A stretch of 64,000 nucleotides of DNA from Polaribacter porphyrae (GCF_002954685.1 NZ_MSCN01000001.1:773600-837599), one strand, 5' to 3'; positions 1 through 8,443 are shown, numbered from the stretch's first letter. The notes: a model not told the origin generated them from the sequence alone. Numbers and translations: made by a program.

Positions 1-32
1 CTTCATAAAAATATTTTTTTGATTTTTTAGAG

Positions 33-58
33 GGTTGTGCAACGATTACCGGTGTTAG
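33..58 (-). repeat. attC-like half site downstream of the 69-992 gene
   Basis: Read on the minus strand, ACCTAAC begins ten bases after the stop codon of the 69-992 gene. It fits the RYYYAAC core of integron attC sites and is followed by a small inverted repeat, GTTG-CA-CAAC. The matching GTTRRRY end is not found before the window edge, so the site is incomplete or absent. The call rests on the core motif and its position only. Confidence 0.25.
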
Positions 59-68
59 GTATCTGGCT

Positions 69-992
69 TTAGTTTTTTTCCAGTTTCTCCAATCTTTTTT
101 GCAATTCAAGAAGTTTTAGATTAATCTTTTTTAAAGATTTATTTTCTTTTTGGAGTTCTTTAACTTTTTCTTTTTCCGAATTAATTTCTTTTTGTTGTTG
201 GATGGTATAAAGTGTTAATTCTTCTATTTTTTGTAATAGCTGGATTTGGAATTCCCCAATATTAACACCATTTTCTTTCATCTCTTCAGCAGATGCAATT
301 TCCGGAAGATGTTTTTTTTCTTTTATATGATTTTCGATAAAATCCAATGTTGGTAAATTATAATTTTCCTCAAATACAAAATCTGCTGTAGGAGTAAGTG
401 TAACTTTTACTTCTTTAGATTCCAATTTTCCATAAATAGCTACATTTCCGTTATTTGCAACAATCATTCGTGTGTTTTGACCAATTAATTGATCATCTGT
501 CATTGTTTTACTATTACTTATTGAAGAATCGTGATGTGATACAAATCTTATGTTTCCAAAAATATCAGTAGAAATCAATCCAATTGAAGTCCTAGCACCA
601 TCTCCAAGAATTTCCCACTGCCCATTTTGTCTTATTCCGTTCATAACGAGTGTACTATTAGTATGTCCATAATTAGGGTTGCCCCATGTAAATAGTGAAA
701 GTCGGTCGTTTATCTTGCCACTGACTTTCAAATTATTTTTTACTTCAAAATCCCCTCCACCATAACCAACCGTTGTGTTTCCAGAAGCATAAAAATTTAG
801 ATGTAAGTCTTTATTATCCATTACATCAATATGAGCATTGTTATTAGACCATTTGACTAGTCGTAATATTGAAGATGTATAATTGCTGGTATTTCCATTG
901 ATACTAACGATTCCATGTCCAGTATCACTTCCTAGTTGTGCACAAACATTGAGTGATAGTAAAATTGAGGTTACTGTTAAAATTGTTTTCAT
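69..992 (-). CDS. Secreted protein with C-terminal coiled coil (tail-fibre-like)
   Basis: 307 aa. Residues 1-18 form a Sec signal peptide ending VCAQ. The middle is rich in Gly, Asn and Ser and looks like beta-structure with a predicted surface role. Residues about 205-245 hold the segment LPEIASAEEMKENGVNIGEF, followed by a long Lys/Glu/Leu coiled coil to the end. This C-terminal arrangement recurs in many secreted Bacteroidota proteins that resemble the end of phage tail fibres or S74-type chaperone domains. No enzymatic motif is visible. The gene stands alone and is bracketed by attC-like sequences, so it could be a mobile cassette. The precise function is unknown. Confidence 0.7.
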   Translation of the reverse strand: MKTILTVTSILLSLNVCAQLGSDTGHGIVSINGNTSNYTSSILRLVKWSNNNAHIDVMDNKDLHLNFYASGNTTVGYGGGDFEVKNNLKVSGKINDRLSLFTWGNPNYGHTNSTLVMNGIRQNGQWEILGDGARTSIGLISTDIFGNIRFVSHHDSSISNSKTMTDDQLIGQNTRMIVANNGNVAIYGKLESKEVKVTLTPTADFVFEENYNLPTLDFIENHIKEKKHLPEIASAEEMKENGVNIGEFQIQLLQKIEELTLYTIQQQKEINSEKEKVKELQKENKSLKKINLKLLELQKRLEKLEKN

Positions 993-1023
993 AATAATTT
1001 TTGTTTTATGTTTAATTTCTGTC

Positions 1024-1086
1024 AGGCCTGTGCCTAACGCTTAAGACGAATATGCGTCGTTTTAATGACTTATATTCGACGTTAGC
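1024..1086 (-). repeat. attC-like inverted repeat upstream of the 69-992 gene
   Basis: An imperfect inverted repeat with nested arms: CTAACG/CGTTAG outside and CGAATAT/ATATTCG inside. Read on the minus strand it ends in GTTAGGC, a perfect match to the GTTRRRY core of attC sites, shortly before the 69-992 gene. The opposite core (CGCTAAC) deviates at its first base. Size (about 60 bp) and nesting fit integron recombination sites, but one site alone cannot prove it. Confidence 0.35.
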
Positions 1087-1205
1087 GAAGTAAGATTTTT
1101 AAATTTACAATTTCAAGCATAAAGATATAAGGTTATTCTTAAATAATTAACAAATCTTAAAAATTAGATAAATTTTGATATTTAAAAATCTTTTTTACAA
1201 AATCA

Positions 1206-1238
1206 TTTGGAAGTTATTTCAAAAATGTAAGATATTTG
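1206..1238 (+). promoter_or_regulatory. Predicted his operon promoter
   Basis: TTTG at 1206-1209 is followed after 21 nt by GATATTTG at 1231-1238. This is one mismatch from the Bacteroidota sigma consensus TTTG-N19..21-TAnnTTTG. Initiation about 7 nt further on would give a short leader that starts just before the leader-peptide ATG at 1257. Confidence 0.45.
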
Positions 1239-1256
1239 TAACATAATCATAAAACA

Positions 1257-1313
1257 ATGACTTTTATTCAAAATCATCACCATCATTTTTACAATTGCTC
1301 TCAAGCGATTTAA
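1257..1313 (+). CDS. hisL: His operon leader peptide
   Basis: An 18-codon ORF encoding MTFIQNHHHHFYNCSQAI, with four consecutive His codons (1275-1286). It lies about 30 nt upstream of a strong intrinsic terminator and 170 nt upstream of hisG. Tandem codons for the end product followed by a terminator are the hallmark of ribosome-mediated transcription attenuation. The stretch TTGCTC (1295-1300), near the end of the leader ORF, is complementary to GAGCAA (1354-1359) in the terminator hairpin and could form the antiterminator when ribosomes stall on His codons. The peptide itself is unlikely to have a function. Confidence 0.8.
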   Translation: MTFIQNHHHHFYNCSQAI

Positions 1314-1343
1314 AAATGTATTGAATAAAATCAAGATATTTAT

Positions 1344-1376
1344 AAACCTGTTTGAGCAAATCAAACAGGTTTTTTT
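1344..1376 (+). terminator. His operon attenuator
   Basis: A perfect 12-bp stem (AAACCTGTTTGA / TCAAACAGGTTT) with loop GCAAA, followed by a T run. It sits between the His-rich leader ORF and hisG, so it most likely terminates transcription when His-tRNA is plentiful. Confidence 0.85.
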
Positions 1377-1391
1377 ATTTGAAAAAACGCT

Positions 1392-1450
1392 TCTTTTGCA
1401 TTGCAAAAGATTACAAATAAACTGTCATTCCCTCGAAAAAGGGAATCTAA
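1392..1450 (+). repeat. Palindromic repeats between the attenuator and hisG
   Basis: Contains a 9-bp inverted repeat with a 1-nt spacer (TCTTTTGCA / TGCAAAAGA, 1392-1410). It then has GTCATTCCCTCG followed by AAAGGGAATC, a partial copy of the GTCATTCCC...GGGAAT type of intergenic palindrome. This is one of several different palindromes found in the his operon gaps. Confidence 0.55.
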
Positions 1451-1482
1451 TAGAAGAATTTAGAATTTATAATAAATTACGT

Positions 1483-2340
1483 ATGAGTAACTTAAGAATT
1501 GCAGTACAAAAATCTGGAAGATTAAATGAAGATTCCATGAAAATCTTAAAAGACATTGGTATTTCTATCGATAATGGAAAAGATCAATTAAAAGCTGCTG
1601 CAAGAGATTTTCCTGTTGAAGTATTCTATTTAAGAAATGGAGACATTCCACAATATTTAAAAGACGGTGTTGTAGATGCAGCAATTATTGGTGAGAATGT
1701 TTTGATAGAAAAAGGAGATGATATTCAGTTTATAGAACGTTTGGGTTTTTCTAAATGTAAAGTTTCAATTGCGGTTCCTAAAGAATCTAGTGCAAATTCT
1801 TTGAAAGATTTAGCAGGTAAAAGAATCGCTACTTCTTACCCAGAAACTGTAAAAAAGTTTTTAAATGGGCAGAATATTAATGCACAATTACACAAAATTA
1901 ATGGTTCTGTAGAAATTGCACCTAATATTGGTTTAGCAGACGGAATTTGCGATATTGTTTCTAGTGGCTCTACTTTATTTAAAAATGGTTTAAAAGAAAT
2001 TGAAGTATTGTTAAAGTCGGAAGCTGTTTTGGCAGTTTCTCCTTTAATAAACCAAGAAAGAAAAGCAATTTTAGAGAAAATACAGTTTAGAATTCAATCT
2101 GTTTTAAAAGGTAGAAACTCAAAATATATTTTATTAAATGCTCCTAATAATAAATTAGAAAATATTTTAAAACTCTTACCAGGTATGAGGAGTCCAACAG
2201 TTTTACCATTAGCTGAAAAAGGCTGGAGTTCAGTACATACTGTAATTTCAAAAAATCAGTTTTGGGAAATTATAGATGAGTTGAAAGCAAATGGAGCAGA
2301 AGGTATTTTAGTTTGTCCAATCGAAAAAATGGTACTTTAA
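1483..2340 (+). CDS. hisG: ATP phosphoribosyltransferase HisG
   Basis: 285 aa, the long (HisS/HisZ-independent) form. It catalyses the first committed step of histidine synthesis, joining PRPP to ATP. The PRPP-binding signature lies around residues 154-165 (GICDIVSSGSTL), and the C-terminal regulatory domain (about 190-285) is where histidine feedback normally acts. The frame stays open upstream to 1321, but the ATG at 1483 gives the family N-terminus MSNLRIAVQKSGRL, and the extra upstream codons would run through the attenuator stem. First structural gene of an eight-gene operon controlled by the leader and attenuator upstream. Confidence 0.97.
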   Translation: MSNLRIAVQKSGRLNEDSMKILKDIGISIDNGKDQLKAAARDFPVEVFYLRNGDIPQYLKDGVVDAAIIGENVLIEKGDDIQFIERLGFSKCKVSIAVPKESSANSLKDLAGKRIATSYPETVKKFLNGQNINAQLHKINGSVEIAPNIGLADGICDIVSSGSTLFKNGLKEIEVLLKSEAVLAVSPLINQERKAILEKIQFRIQSVLKGRNSKYILLNAPNNKLENILKLLPGMRSPTVLPLAEKGWSSVHTVISKNQFWEIIDELKANGAEGILVCPIEKMVL

Positions 2341-2348
2341 ATTCGCTT

Positions 2349-2421
2349 GTCATTACGAATGAGGAACGATTGAAGTAATCTTTATAATAACAAAAAGATT
2401 GCTTCGTAAACTCGCAGTGAC
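2349..2421 (+). repeat. Intergenic palindromic repeat (GTCATTGCGA family), hisG-hisD gap
   Basis: Begins GTCATTACGAATGAGGAACG and ends AGATTGCTTCG...CTCGCAGTGAC. The two halves are imperfect inverted repeats of each other. The same family recurs at 7607-7674 and, in frame, inside hisA at 7376-7451. Such units are dispersed non-autonomous repeats in many genomes; in RNA this one would fold into a long hairpin within the operon. Confidence 0.75.
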
Positions 2422-2437
2422 AGCTAAAAGATTTATT

Positions 2438-3721
2438 ATGAAATTTATAAATAATCCAGTTAAAGAAACTTGGTCTACTATTCTAGAGAGACCTACAAAA
2501 ACGGTTGATGACATCGAAAATACAGTCAACCAAATATTTACTGATGTTCAAAAAAATGAAGACGCTGCTGTAGATAAATATACATCTCTTTTTGATGGTG
2601 TTTCTTTAGATAATAATTTAGTGTCACCAGCAGAAATCGAGGAAGCTAAAACATTAGTTTCTGATGAATTAAAAGAAGCCATCATTTTAGCAAATAAAAA
2701 TATTACTGCTTTCCATATCGCTCAAAAAACTTCTAAAGTATTTGTAGAAACTACAAATGGAGTAGAATGTTGGCAAGAAAAAAGACCAATTCAAAAAGTT
2801 GGTTTATACATTCCTGGAGGTACAGCTCCTTTATTTTCAACTGTTTTAATGTTGGCAATTCCTGCTCAAATTGCAGGTTGTAAAGAGATTGTTTTATGTT
2901 CTCCACCTAATGCTGAAGGAAAAATTAACCCTGCAATTTTATATGCAGCCAATTTATGTGGCGTAACTAAAATTATAAAAGTAGGAGGTATACAAGCCAT
3001 TGCTGGTTTAACATTTGGTACAGAAAATATTCCACAAGTTTATAAAATATTTGGTCCTGGTAATCAATTTGTAACTGTAGCCAAACAATTAGCTACAAAA
3101 TATGGAGTAGCAATAGATATGCCTGCAGGACCAAGTGAATTATTGGTAGTTGCAGATGATTCTGCAAAAGCCAATTTTGTGGCATCAGATTTATTAAGTC
3201 AAGCAGAACATGGTACAGACAGTCAAGTAATTTTAGTTTCTACCTCTCAGAAACTAATTGATGCTGTTGAAAGAGAACTTGAGAAACAACTTCATGAACT
3301 TCCAAGAAAGGAAATTGCAGAAAAGGCAATAGCCAATTCAAAATCTATTTTTGTTTCAACTGATGAAATTGCTTTAGAGTTGATTAATGAATATGGACCA
3401 GAACATTTTATAGTTTGTACAAATGATACTAATTTTTATGTAGATAATATCCAAAATGCTGGCTCTGTATTTATTGGTAATTATACACCAGAAAGTGCTG
3501 GAGATTATGCATCAGGAACAAATCATACATTACCAACAAATGGGTTTTGCAAAGCATATTCAGGAGTAAATTTAGATAGTTTTACCAAGAGCATTACATT
3601 TCAAAAAATTTCTAAAAATGGTATTCAAAATATTGGTAATACAATTGAAATTATGGCAGAAGCAGAAGGCTTACAAGCGCATAAAAATGCAGTTTCATTA
3701 AGATTAAAAGATTTGTCATAA
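2438..3721 (+). CDS. hisD: Histidinol dehydrogenase HisD
   Basis: 427 aa. A zinc- and NAD-dependent enzyme that oxidises L-histidinol twice to L-histidine, the last step of the pathway. Conserved blocks are YIPGGTAPL, KIFGPGNQFV, the zinc-site region SQAEHGTDSQ, GPEHF and GDYASGTNHTLPT. The ORF is open upstream to 2399, but those codons lie in the palindromic repeat; the ATG at 2438 gives MKFINNP and normal family length. Second gene of the his operon. Confidence 0.96.
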   Translation: MKFINNPVKETWSTILERPTKTVDDIENTVNQIFTDVQKNEDAAVDKYTSLFDGVSLDNNLVSPAEIEEAKTLVSDELKEAIILANKNITAFHIAQKTSKVFVETTNGVECWQEKRPIQKVGLYIPGGTAPLFSTVLMLAIPAQIAGCKEIVLCSPPNAEGKINPAILYAANLCGVTKIIKVGGIQAIAGLTFGTENIPQVYKIFGPGNQFVTVAKQLATKYGVAIDMPAGPSELLVVADDSAKANFVASDLLSQAEHGTDSQVILVSTSQKLIDAVERELEKQLHELPRKEIAEKAIANSKSIFVSTDEIALELINEYGPEHFIVCTNDTNFYVDNIQNAGSVFIGNYTPESAGDYASGTNHTLPTNGFCKAYSGVNLDSFTKSITFQKISKNGIQNIGNTIEIMAEAEGLQAHKNAVSLRLKDLS

Positions 3722-3759
3722 AAATGTAACGAAAAGGCTATTTTAGTAGTCTTATAAGT

Positions 3760-4815
3760 ATGAAAACAGCTTTTAACATACACACTTTAGTAAGAGATAA
3801 TATAAAATCTTTACAACCTTATTCATCTGCAAGAGATGAGTATAAAGATGCTAGTTCTGACAATATGATTTTTTTGGATGCTAATGAAAATCCTTTTGAG
3901 AATGGAGTAAATCGTTACCCAGATCCACAACAGAATAAAGTAAAAGACTTATTGTCTACAACTAAAAAAATAGCAAAAGAAAATATTCTTTTAGGAAATG
4001 GAAGTGATGAAGTTTTAGATTTAATTTTCAGGGTATTTTGTGAACCTAATAAAGATAATATTATCACATTACCACCAACTTACGGAATGTATGGTGTTTT
4101 AGCAAATATCAACGCAATAGAAAATAGAAAAGTTTTACTAAAAGATGAGTTTCAGCCAGATTCAGATCAAATATTAAGCACCACAGATAAGAATACAAAA
4201 TTAATTTTTTTATGCTCACCAAATAATCCAACTGGTAATAGTTTTAAACCAGAGATCATAGAAGTTTTATTAACAAAATTTAAAGGTTTAATCATTTTAG
4301 ATGAAGCCTATATCGACTTTTCAAAAAAAGAAAGTTGGCTCTCAAAATTAAATCAATTTCCTAATTTAATTATCACGCAAACCTTATCTAAAGCTTATGG
4401 TTTGGCAGGTATACGTTTAGGCATTTGTTATGCATCAAAAGAAATTATAAAATTTTTAAACAACATTAAACCACCTTATAATGTTAATCATTTGACACAA
4501 CAAAGAGCTTTAAAAAGATTAAAAAGTTTTGATGAAGTTACTAATGAAATAGAACAACTAATTAGTGAGAGAAAGCGACTGAAACAAGAATTAGAATGCT
4601 GTGTAAGTTATATTGAAAAAGTGTATCCATCTGATGGTAATTTTTTGTTGATTAAAGTCGATGATGCTAATAAGCGTTATCAGCAATTGATTGAATATGG
4701 AGTCGTGATTAGAAATAGAACTAACCAACCTTTGTGTGAAAATTGTTTAAGAATTAGTGTTGGTATTTGCGAAGAAAATCAGAAATTGATTCGTGCTTTA
4801 AAAGCGATTCAATAA
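3760..4815 (+). CDS. hisC: Histidinol-phosphate aminotransferase HisC
   Basis: 351 aa, a class I/II PLP-dependent aminotransferase converting imidazole-acetol phosphate and glutamate to histidinol phosphate. The PLP lysine is K211 in TLSKAYGLAGIRLG. SPNNPTG (about 153-159) and LDEAYIDF (about 180-187) are the expected cofactor-contacting motifs. Length is normal. The 38-nt gap from hisD is the only his junction without a clear dispersed repeat. Confidence 0.95.
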   Translation: MKTAFNIHTLVRDNIKSLQPYSSARDEYKDASSDNMIFLDANENPFENGVNRYPDPQQNKVKDLLSTTKKIAKENILLGNGSDEVLDLIFRVFCEPNKDNIITLPPTYGMYGVLANINAIENRKVLLKDEFQPDSDQILSTTDKNTKLIFLCSPNNPTGNSFKPEIIEVLLTKFKGLIILDEAYIDFSKKESWLSKLNQFPNLIITQTLSKAYGLAGIRLGICYASKEIIKFLNNIKPPYNVNHLTQQRALKRLKSFDEVTNEIEQLISERKRLKQELECCVSYIEKVYPSDGNFLLIKVDDANKRYQQLIEYGVVIRNRTNQPLCENCLRISVGICEENQKLIRALKAIQ

Positions 4816-4818
4816 ACA

Positions 4819-4895
4819 CTTTGCAAGGTTTCTTTTAACCTTGTAGGTATAAAAGCATCAAAAGAAATACCTGTAAGGTTTTAAAGCCTTGCAGG
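4819..4895 (+). repeat. Palindromic repeats in the hisC-hisB gap
   Basis: Holds CCTGTAAGG (4870-4878) opposite CCTTGCAGG (4887-4895), and before it a related unit TTGCAAGGTT...AACCTTGTAGGT (about 4821-4848). These look like two copies of a short palindrome. They occupy nearly the whole intergenic region. Confidence 0.6.
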
Positions 4896-4908
4896 AAAAT
4901 TAAATAAA

Positions 4909-6048
4909 ATGAGTAAAAAAGTACTTTTTATAGACAGAGATGGAACCCTAGTTTTAGAACCACCTATTGATTACCAATTAGATAGTTTAGAAAAGTTAGA
5001 ATATTATCCCAAAGTATTTCAATACATGGCAAAAATTGCTACTGAATTGGATTTTGAGTTGGTAATGGTTACCAATCAAGATGGTTTAGGAACAGATTCT
5101 TTCCCTGAAGAAACCTTTTGGCCTGCTCAAAATAAAGTGATTTCAGCTTTTGAAAAAGAAGGTGTAGTATTTTCTGAAGTTTGTATTGATAAAACATTTC
5201 CTCATGAAAATGCAGAAACCCGCAAACCAAGAACAGGTTTATTAACTAAATATTTTTCTGAAGATTATGATTTAGAAAATTCGTTTGTTTTGGGCGATAG
5301 AATTACTGACATGGAATTGGCAAAGAACTTGGGAGCAAAAGGAATTTTCCTTTCAGAAAACCCTGAATTAGGTGCTGATGAAATTGAATCAGATAAAAAA
5401 GAGATTTATAGTTCGATAGCTTTAACTTCTACAGATTGGCAAAAAATCTACGAGTTTTTAAAATTAGAGGATAGAGTTGCAGAAATTACCAGAAATACCA
5501 ATGAAACTAAAATTTACATCAAATTAAATCTAGATGGTTCAGGCAAAAATGATATTTCTACAGGGTTACATTTTTTTGATCATATGTTAGACCAAATTGG
5601 TAGACATGGAGCAATGGATTTAACCATAAAAGTTGATGGAGATTTAGAAGTTGATGAACACCATACTATTGAAGATACTATGATTGCTTTTGGCGAATTA
5701 TTCAACAAAGCATTAGGAAATAAATTAGGCATAGAAAGATATGGTTTCTGTTTGCCTATGGACGATTGTTTGGCTCAAGTAGCAGTAGATTTTGGTGGTA
5801 GAAATTGGTTAGAATGGGATGCAGATTTTAAACGAGAAAAAATAGGTGATATGCCAACAGAAATGTTTTTTCACTTGTTTAAATCATTTACAGATGGCGC
5901 AAAATGTAATCTAAATATTAAAGCAGAAGGCACAAACGAACATCATAAAATAGAAGGGATTTTTAAAGCTTTTGCAAAAGCAATGAAAATGGCAGTTAAA
6001 CGTGATGCAGATAAGATGTTTTTGCCAAGCACAAAAGGAATGTTGTAA
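4909..6048 (+). CDS. hisB: Bifunctional histidinol-phosphatase / imidazoleglycerol-phosphate dehydratase HisB
   Basis: 379 aa. The N-terminal half is a HAD-type histidinol-phosphate phosphatase (FIDRDGTLV, nucleophile D9 and acid/base D11). The C-terminal half (from about 185) is IGP dehydratase with manganese-binding histidine motifs [22 protein letters not shown] and EHHKIEG. It performs steps 6 and 8 of the pathway. The fused form is the usual one in this group and in enterobacteria. Confidence 0.96.
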   Translation: MSKKVLFIDRDGTLVLEPPIDYQLDSLEKLEYYPKVFQYMAKIATELDFELVMVTNQDGLGTDSFPEETFWPAQNKVISAFEKEGVVFSEVCIDKTFPHENAETRKPRTGLLTKYFSEDYDLENSFVLGDRITDMELAKNLGAKGIFLSENPELGADEIESDKKEIYSSIALTSTDWQKIYEFLKLEDRVAEITRNTNETKIYIKLNLDGSGKNDISTGLHFFDHMLDQIGRHGAMDLTIKVDGDLEVDEHHTIEDTMIAFGELFNKALGNKLGIERYGFCLPMDDCLAQVAVDFGGRNWLEWDADFKREKIGDMPTEMFFHLFKSFTDGAKCNLNIKAEGTNEHHKIEGIFKAFAKAMKMAVKRDADKMFLPSTKGML

Positions 6049-6057
6049 GCCATCCTA

Positions 6058-6167
6058 ACCTTCCCAAAGGGAAGGAATTAATTGCGGAATTATTATGAAT
6101 AAATATATAGAAACTGGAGAACATAACAATGAGCCACTCTCCTCCTTTGGAGGAGTTGGAGGAGGCC
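6058..6167 (+). repeat. Palindromic repeats in the hisB-hisH junction, extending into hisH
   Basis: Two hairpin-forming units: CCTTCCC/GGGAAGG (about 6059-6075), and CTCCTCC-TTT-GGAGGAG (6139-6155) followed by TTGGAGGAGG. The second unit lies inside the hisH reading frame and encodes residues about 14-24 of HisH. Confidence 0.65.
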
Positions 6168-6742
6168 TTGTAATTATAAATTACGGAGCAGGTAATATTA
6201 AAAGTATTCAATTTGCTTTTAAAAGGTTAGGAATTGACGCAATTTTAACTAGTAATATTGATGAAATTTGTGCTGCTGATAAAGTAATTTTCCCAGGAGT
6301 TGGAGAAGCAAGTACTGCTATGAAAATGTTAAAAGAAAGTGGTTTAGATAAAATAATATCTACTTTAAAGCAACCTGTTTTAGGAATTTGTTTAGGAATG
6401 CAATTAATGTGCAATTCAACAGAAGAAGGAAATACAAAAGGATTGGGAATTTTTGATGTAGAAGTAAAAAAATTTTCAAATAAAGTAAAAGTTCCACAAA
6501 TGGGGTGGAATATAATTAAAAATCTGCAATCAGATTTATTCAAAGGAATAAAAGAAAATGAATATATGTATTTGGTACATAGTTTTTATGCAGAGCAATG
6601 CAAAGAAATGATTGCCAAAACCGATTATGAAATTGAATATGCATCAGCATTACAAAAAGATAATTTTTATGGAGTTCAGTTTCATCCAGAGAAATCATCA
6701 AAAGCAGGAGAGCAAATTTTGAAGAATTTTTTACAATTATAA
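6095..6742 (+). CDS. hisH: Imidazole glycerol phosphate synthase, glutaminase subunit HisH
   Basis: 215 aa. A class I glutamine amidotransferase that supplies ammonia to HisF. The catalytic nucleophile is C99 (GICLGMQL), and H197 and E199 (QFHPEK) complete the triad. The family fold normally starts at the residue equivalent to L25 ([12 protein letters not shown]), which is CTT here, and no in-frame start codon lies nearer than the ATG at 6095. About 24 extra N-terminal residues, partly encoded by a palindromic repeat (SSFGGVGGG), therefore appear to be translated. Ends TAATG, with hisA following closely. Confidence 0.93.
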   Translation: MNKYIETGEHNNEPLSSFGGVGGGLVIINYGAGNIKSIQFAFKRLGIDAILTSNIDEICAADKVIFPGVGEASTAMKMLKESGLDKIISTLKQPVLGICLGMQLMCNSTEEGNTKGLGIFDVEVKKFSNKVKVPQMGWNIIKNLQSDLFKGIKENEYMYLVHSFYAEQCKEMIAKTDYEIEYASALQKDNFYGVQFHPEKSSKAGEQILKNFLQL

Positions 6743-6747
6743 TGATA

Positions 6748-6780
6748 AGACCTTTCAGGTTTTTAAAACCAGAAAGGTCT
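6748..6780 (+). repeat. Palindrome between hisH and hisA
   Basis: An almost perfect inverted repeat, AGACCTTTC.GGTTTT / AAAACC.GAAAGGTCT (one mismatch in 16). It separates an ATG at 6742, which overlaps the hisH stop, from the GTG at 6796 where HisA homology begins. It looks like a repeat inserted between the original start region and the coding sequence. Confidence 0.65.
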
Positions 6781-6795
6781 GCAAAACATAATAAA

Positions 6796-7605
6796 GTGCG
6801 TATAATACCAGCAATAGACATCATAGATGGTAAATGTGTCCGTTTAACAAAAGGCGATTACAATACCAAGAAAATATATAATGAGAATCCTTTAGAAGTT
6901 GCTGCAGCATTTGAAGCATCAGGTATAGAATATCTACATGTAGTAGATTTAGATGGCGCAAAAGCAAGCGAGATTATCAATTATAAAGTTTTAGAACAAA
7001 TTGCAACCAAAACCAATTTAAAAATTGATTTTGGTGGTGGATTAAAGTCTGATAAAGATTTAGAAATCGCTTTTAACTCTGGAGCGAATCAAATTACTGG
7101 AGGTAGTATTGCTGTTAAGAACCCAACAATTTTTGAAAGTTGGATTGAAAAATACGGTTCAGAAAAAATCATTTTAGGAGCAGATTTTTATCCTGATAAT
7201 TCTGGAGGAAAAATCGCTACCAATGGCTGGCAAGAAGAAAGTTCTTTAGAATTGATTCCGTTTATTAGGGATTATCAAACGAAAGGAATTGAATATGTAA
7301 TTTGTACAGATATTTCTAAAGATGGCATGTTACAAGGACCTAGTTTTGAAACATATAAAAAGATTTTAAATGAAATTATCATTGCGAATGAAATGAAGCA
7401 ATCTCAAAATAATATAAAGATTACTTCGTCTTTACATCCTCGTAATAACAGTAACATCAAACTAATTGCTTCAGGAGGAATATCAACTTTTGATGAATTA
7501 CCTAAATTGGCAGAAAATGGTTGCGAAGGTGTAATTATTGGAAAAGCGATTTATGAGAATAAAATTAGCCTAAAACAATTAGAACAATTTATAATTAGTA
7601 ATTAA
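6796..7605 (+). CDS. hisA: ProFAR isomerase HisA carrying an in-frame repeat insertion
   Basis: 269 aa from the GTG at 6796, which falls exactly where the family starts ([17 protein letters not shown]). A longer form from the ATG at 6742 (overlapping the hisH stop) would add 18 residues encoded by a palindrome. A (beta-alpha)8 barrel isomerising ProFAR to PRFAR; catalytic Asp in AIDIIDG near the N-terminus and Asp in the CTDISKDGM block. About 25 residues (IANEMKQSQ...RNNSN, 7376-7451) between KKILNEI and IKLIASGG have no place in the family. They are encoded by a GTCATTGCGA-type palindromic repeat that keeps the frame. Without them the length is the normal 244-245. Confidence 0.93.
   Translation: MRIIPAIDIIDGKCVRLTKGDYNTKKIYNENPLEVAAAFEASGIEYLHVVDLDGAKASEIINYKVLEQIATKTNLKIDFGGGLKSDKDLEIAFNSGANQITGGSIAVKNPTIFESWIEKYGSEKIILGADFYPDNSGGKIATNGWQEESSLELIPFIRDYQTKGIEYVICTDISKDGMLQGPSFETYKKILNEIIIANEMKQSQNNIKITSSLHPRNNSNIKLIASGGISTFDELPKLAENGCEGVIIGKAIYENKISLKQLEQFIISN
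7376..7451 (+). repeat. GTCATTGCGA-family palindromic repeat inside hisA
   Basis: Reads TATCATTGCGAATGAA...GAAGCAATCT...AGATTACTTCG...CCTCGTAATAACAG. It has the same layout and key words as the copies at 2349-2421 and 7607-7674. It is about 75 nt long, a multiple of three, and preserves the hisA frame. Confidence 0.75.
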
Positions 7606-7606
7606 T

Positions 7607-7674
7607 GTCATTGCGAGTTTACGAAGCAATCTCTCTATTAGAAAACAGATTGCTTTATTTCATTAGTAATGACT
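7607..7674 (+). repeat. GTCATTGCGA-family palindromic repeat, hisA-hisF gap
   Basis: GTCATTGCGAG...GAAGCAATCT...AGATTGCTTT...AGTAATGACT, an imperfect inverted repeat that fills almost all of the gap between hisA and hisF. It is the nearest relative in the window of the unit inside hisA. Confidence 0.75.
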
Positions 7675-7687
7675 AGAAGAAAATAAA

Positions 7688-8443
7688 ATGCTTACAAAAA
7701 GAATAGTACCTTGTTTAGATATTAAAAACGGAAGAACTGTAAAAGGTGTCAATTTCGTTAATTTAATAGATGCTGGTGATCCTGTAGTTTTAGCAAAACA
7801 ATATGCTGCATTAGGAGCAGACGAATTAGTGTTTTTAGACATTGCAGCAACTTTAGAAAATAGAGGAACTACTTTAGATATGGTTTTAAAGGTAGCTGAA
7901 CAAGTAAATATTCCATTTACAGTTGGTGGTGGAATTTCTTCTGTAGAACACGTAGATGCCTTATTAAAATGTGGAGCAGATAAAGTTTCTATAAATTCCT
8001 CTGCTGTAAAAAGACCAGATTTAATTAATGAATTGTCTCAAAAATTTGGAAGTCAATGTGTGGTTGTAGCTATTGATGCGAAACAAATTAATGAAGAATG
8101 GTTTGTACATTTGGCTGGAGGAACCATTCCTACAGACATAAAATTATTTGATTGGGCTAAAGAAGTAGAAGAACGTGGAGCAGGAGAAATTTTATTTACG
8201 TCTATGAATCATGATGGTACTAAAACAGGTTTTGCGAATGAAGCTTTATCACGTTTATCATCATTGGTAAATATCCCAATTATTGCTTCTGGTGGTGCAG
8301 GTACTGTTCAACATTTTGTTGACACATTTAAAAAAGGCAAAGCAGATGCAGCTTTAGCAGCAAGTGTTTTTCATTTTGGAGAAATTCCCATTTTAGAGTT
8401 AAAACAAGAATTGAAAAAAAGAAATATTCCTGTGAGAATATAA
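7688..8443 (+). CDS. hisF: Imidazole glycerol phosphate synthase, cyclase subunit HisF
   Basis: 251 aa (beta-alpha)8 barrel that closes the imidazole ring using ammonia from HisH. The catalytic aspartates D11 ([13 protein letters not shown]) and D130 (VVAIDAK) are both present, as are the phosphate-binding glycine motifs TVGGGI and IASGGAGT. Length is normal and there is no insertion, unlike its paralogue hisA just upstream. Confidence 0.97.
   Translation: MLTKRIVPCLDIKNGRTVKGVNFVNLIDAGDPVVLAKQYAALGADELVFLDIAATLENRGTTLDMVLKVAEQVNIPFTVGGGISSVEHVDALLKCGADKVSINSSAVKRPDLINELSQKFGSQCVVVAIDAKQINEEWFVHLAGGTIPTDIKLFDWAKEVEERGAGEILFTSMNHDGTKTGFANEALSRLSSLVNIPIIASGGAGTVQHFVDTFKKGKADAALAASVFHFGEIPILELKQELKKRNIPVRI

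Noticed and set aside
1203..1406. A 67-codon minus-strand ORF
   Set aside because: It lies antisense to the His-rich leader and attenuator, and its composition is explained by them.
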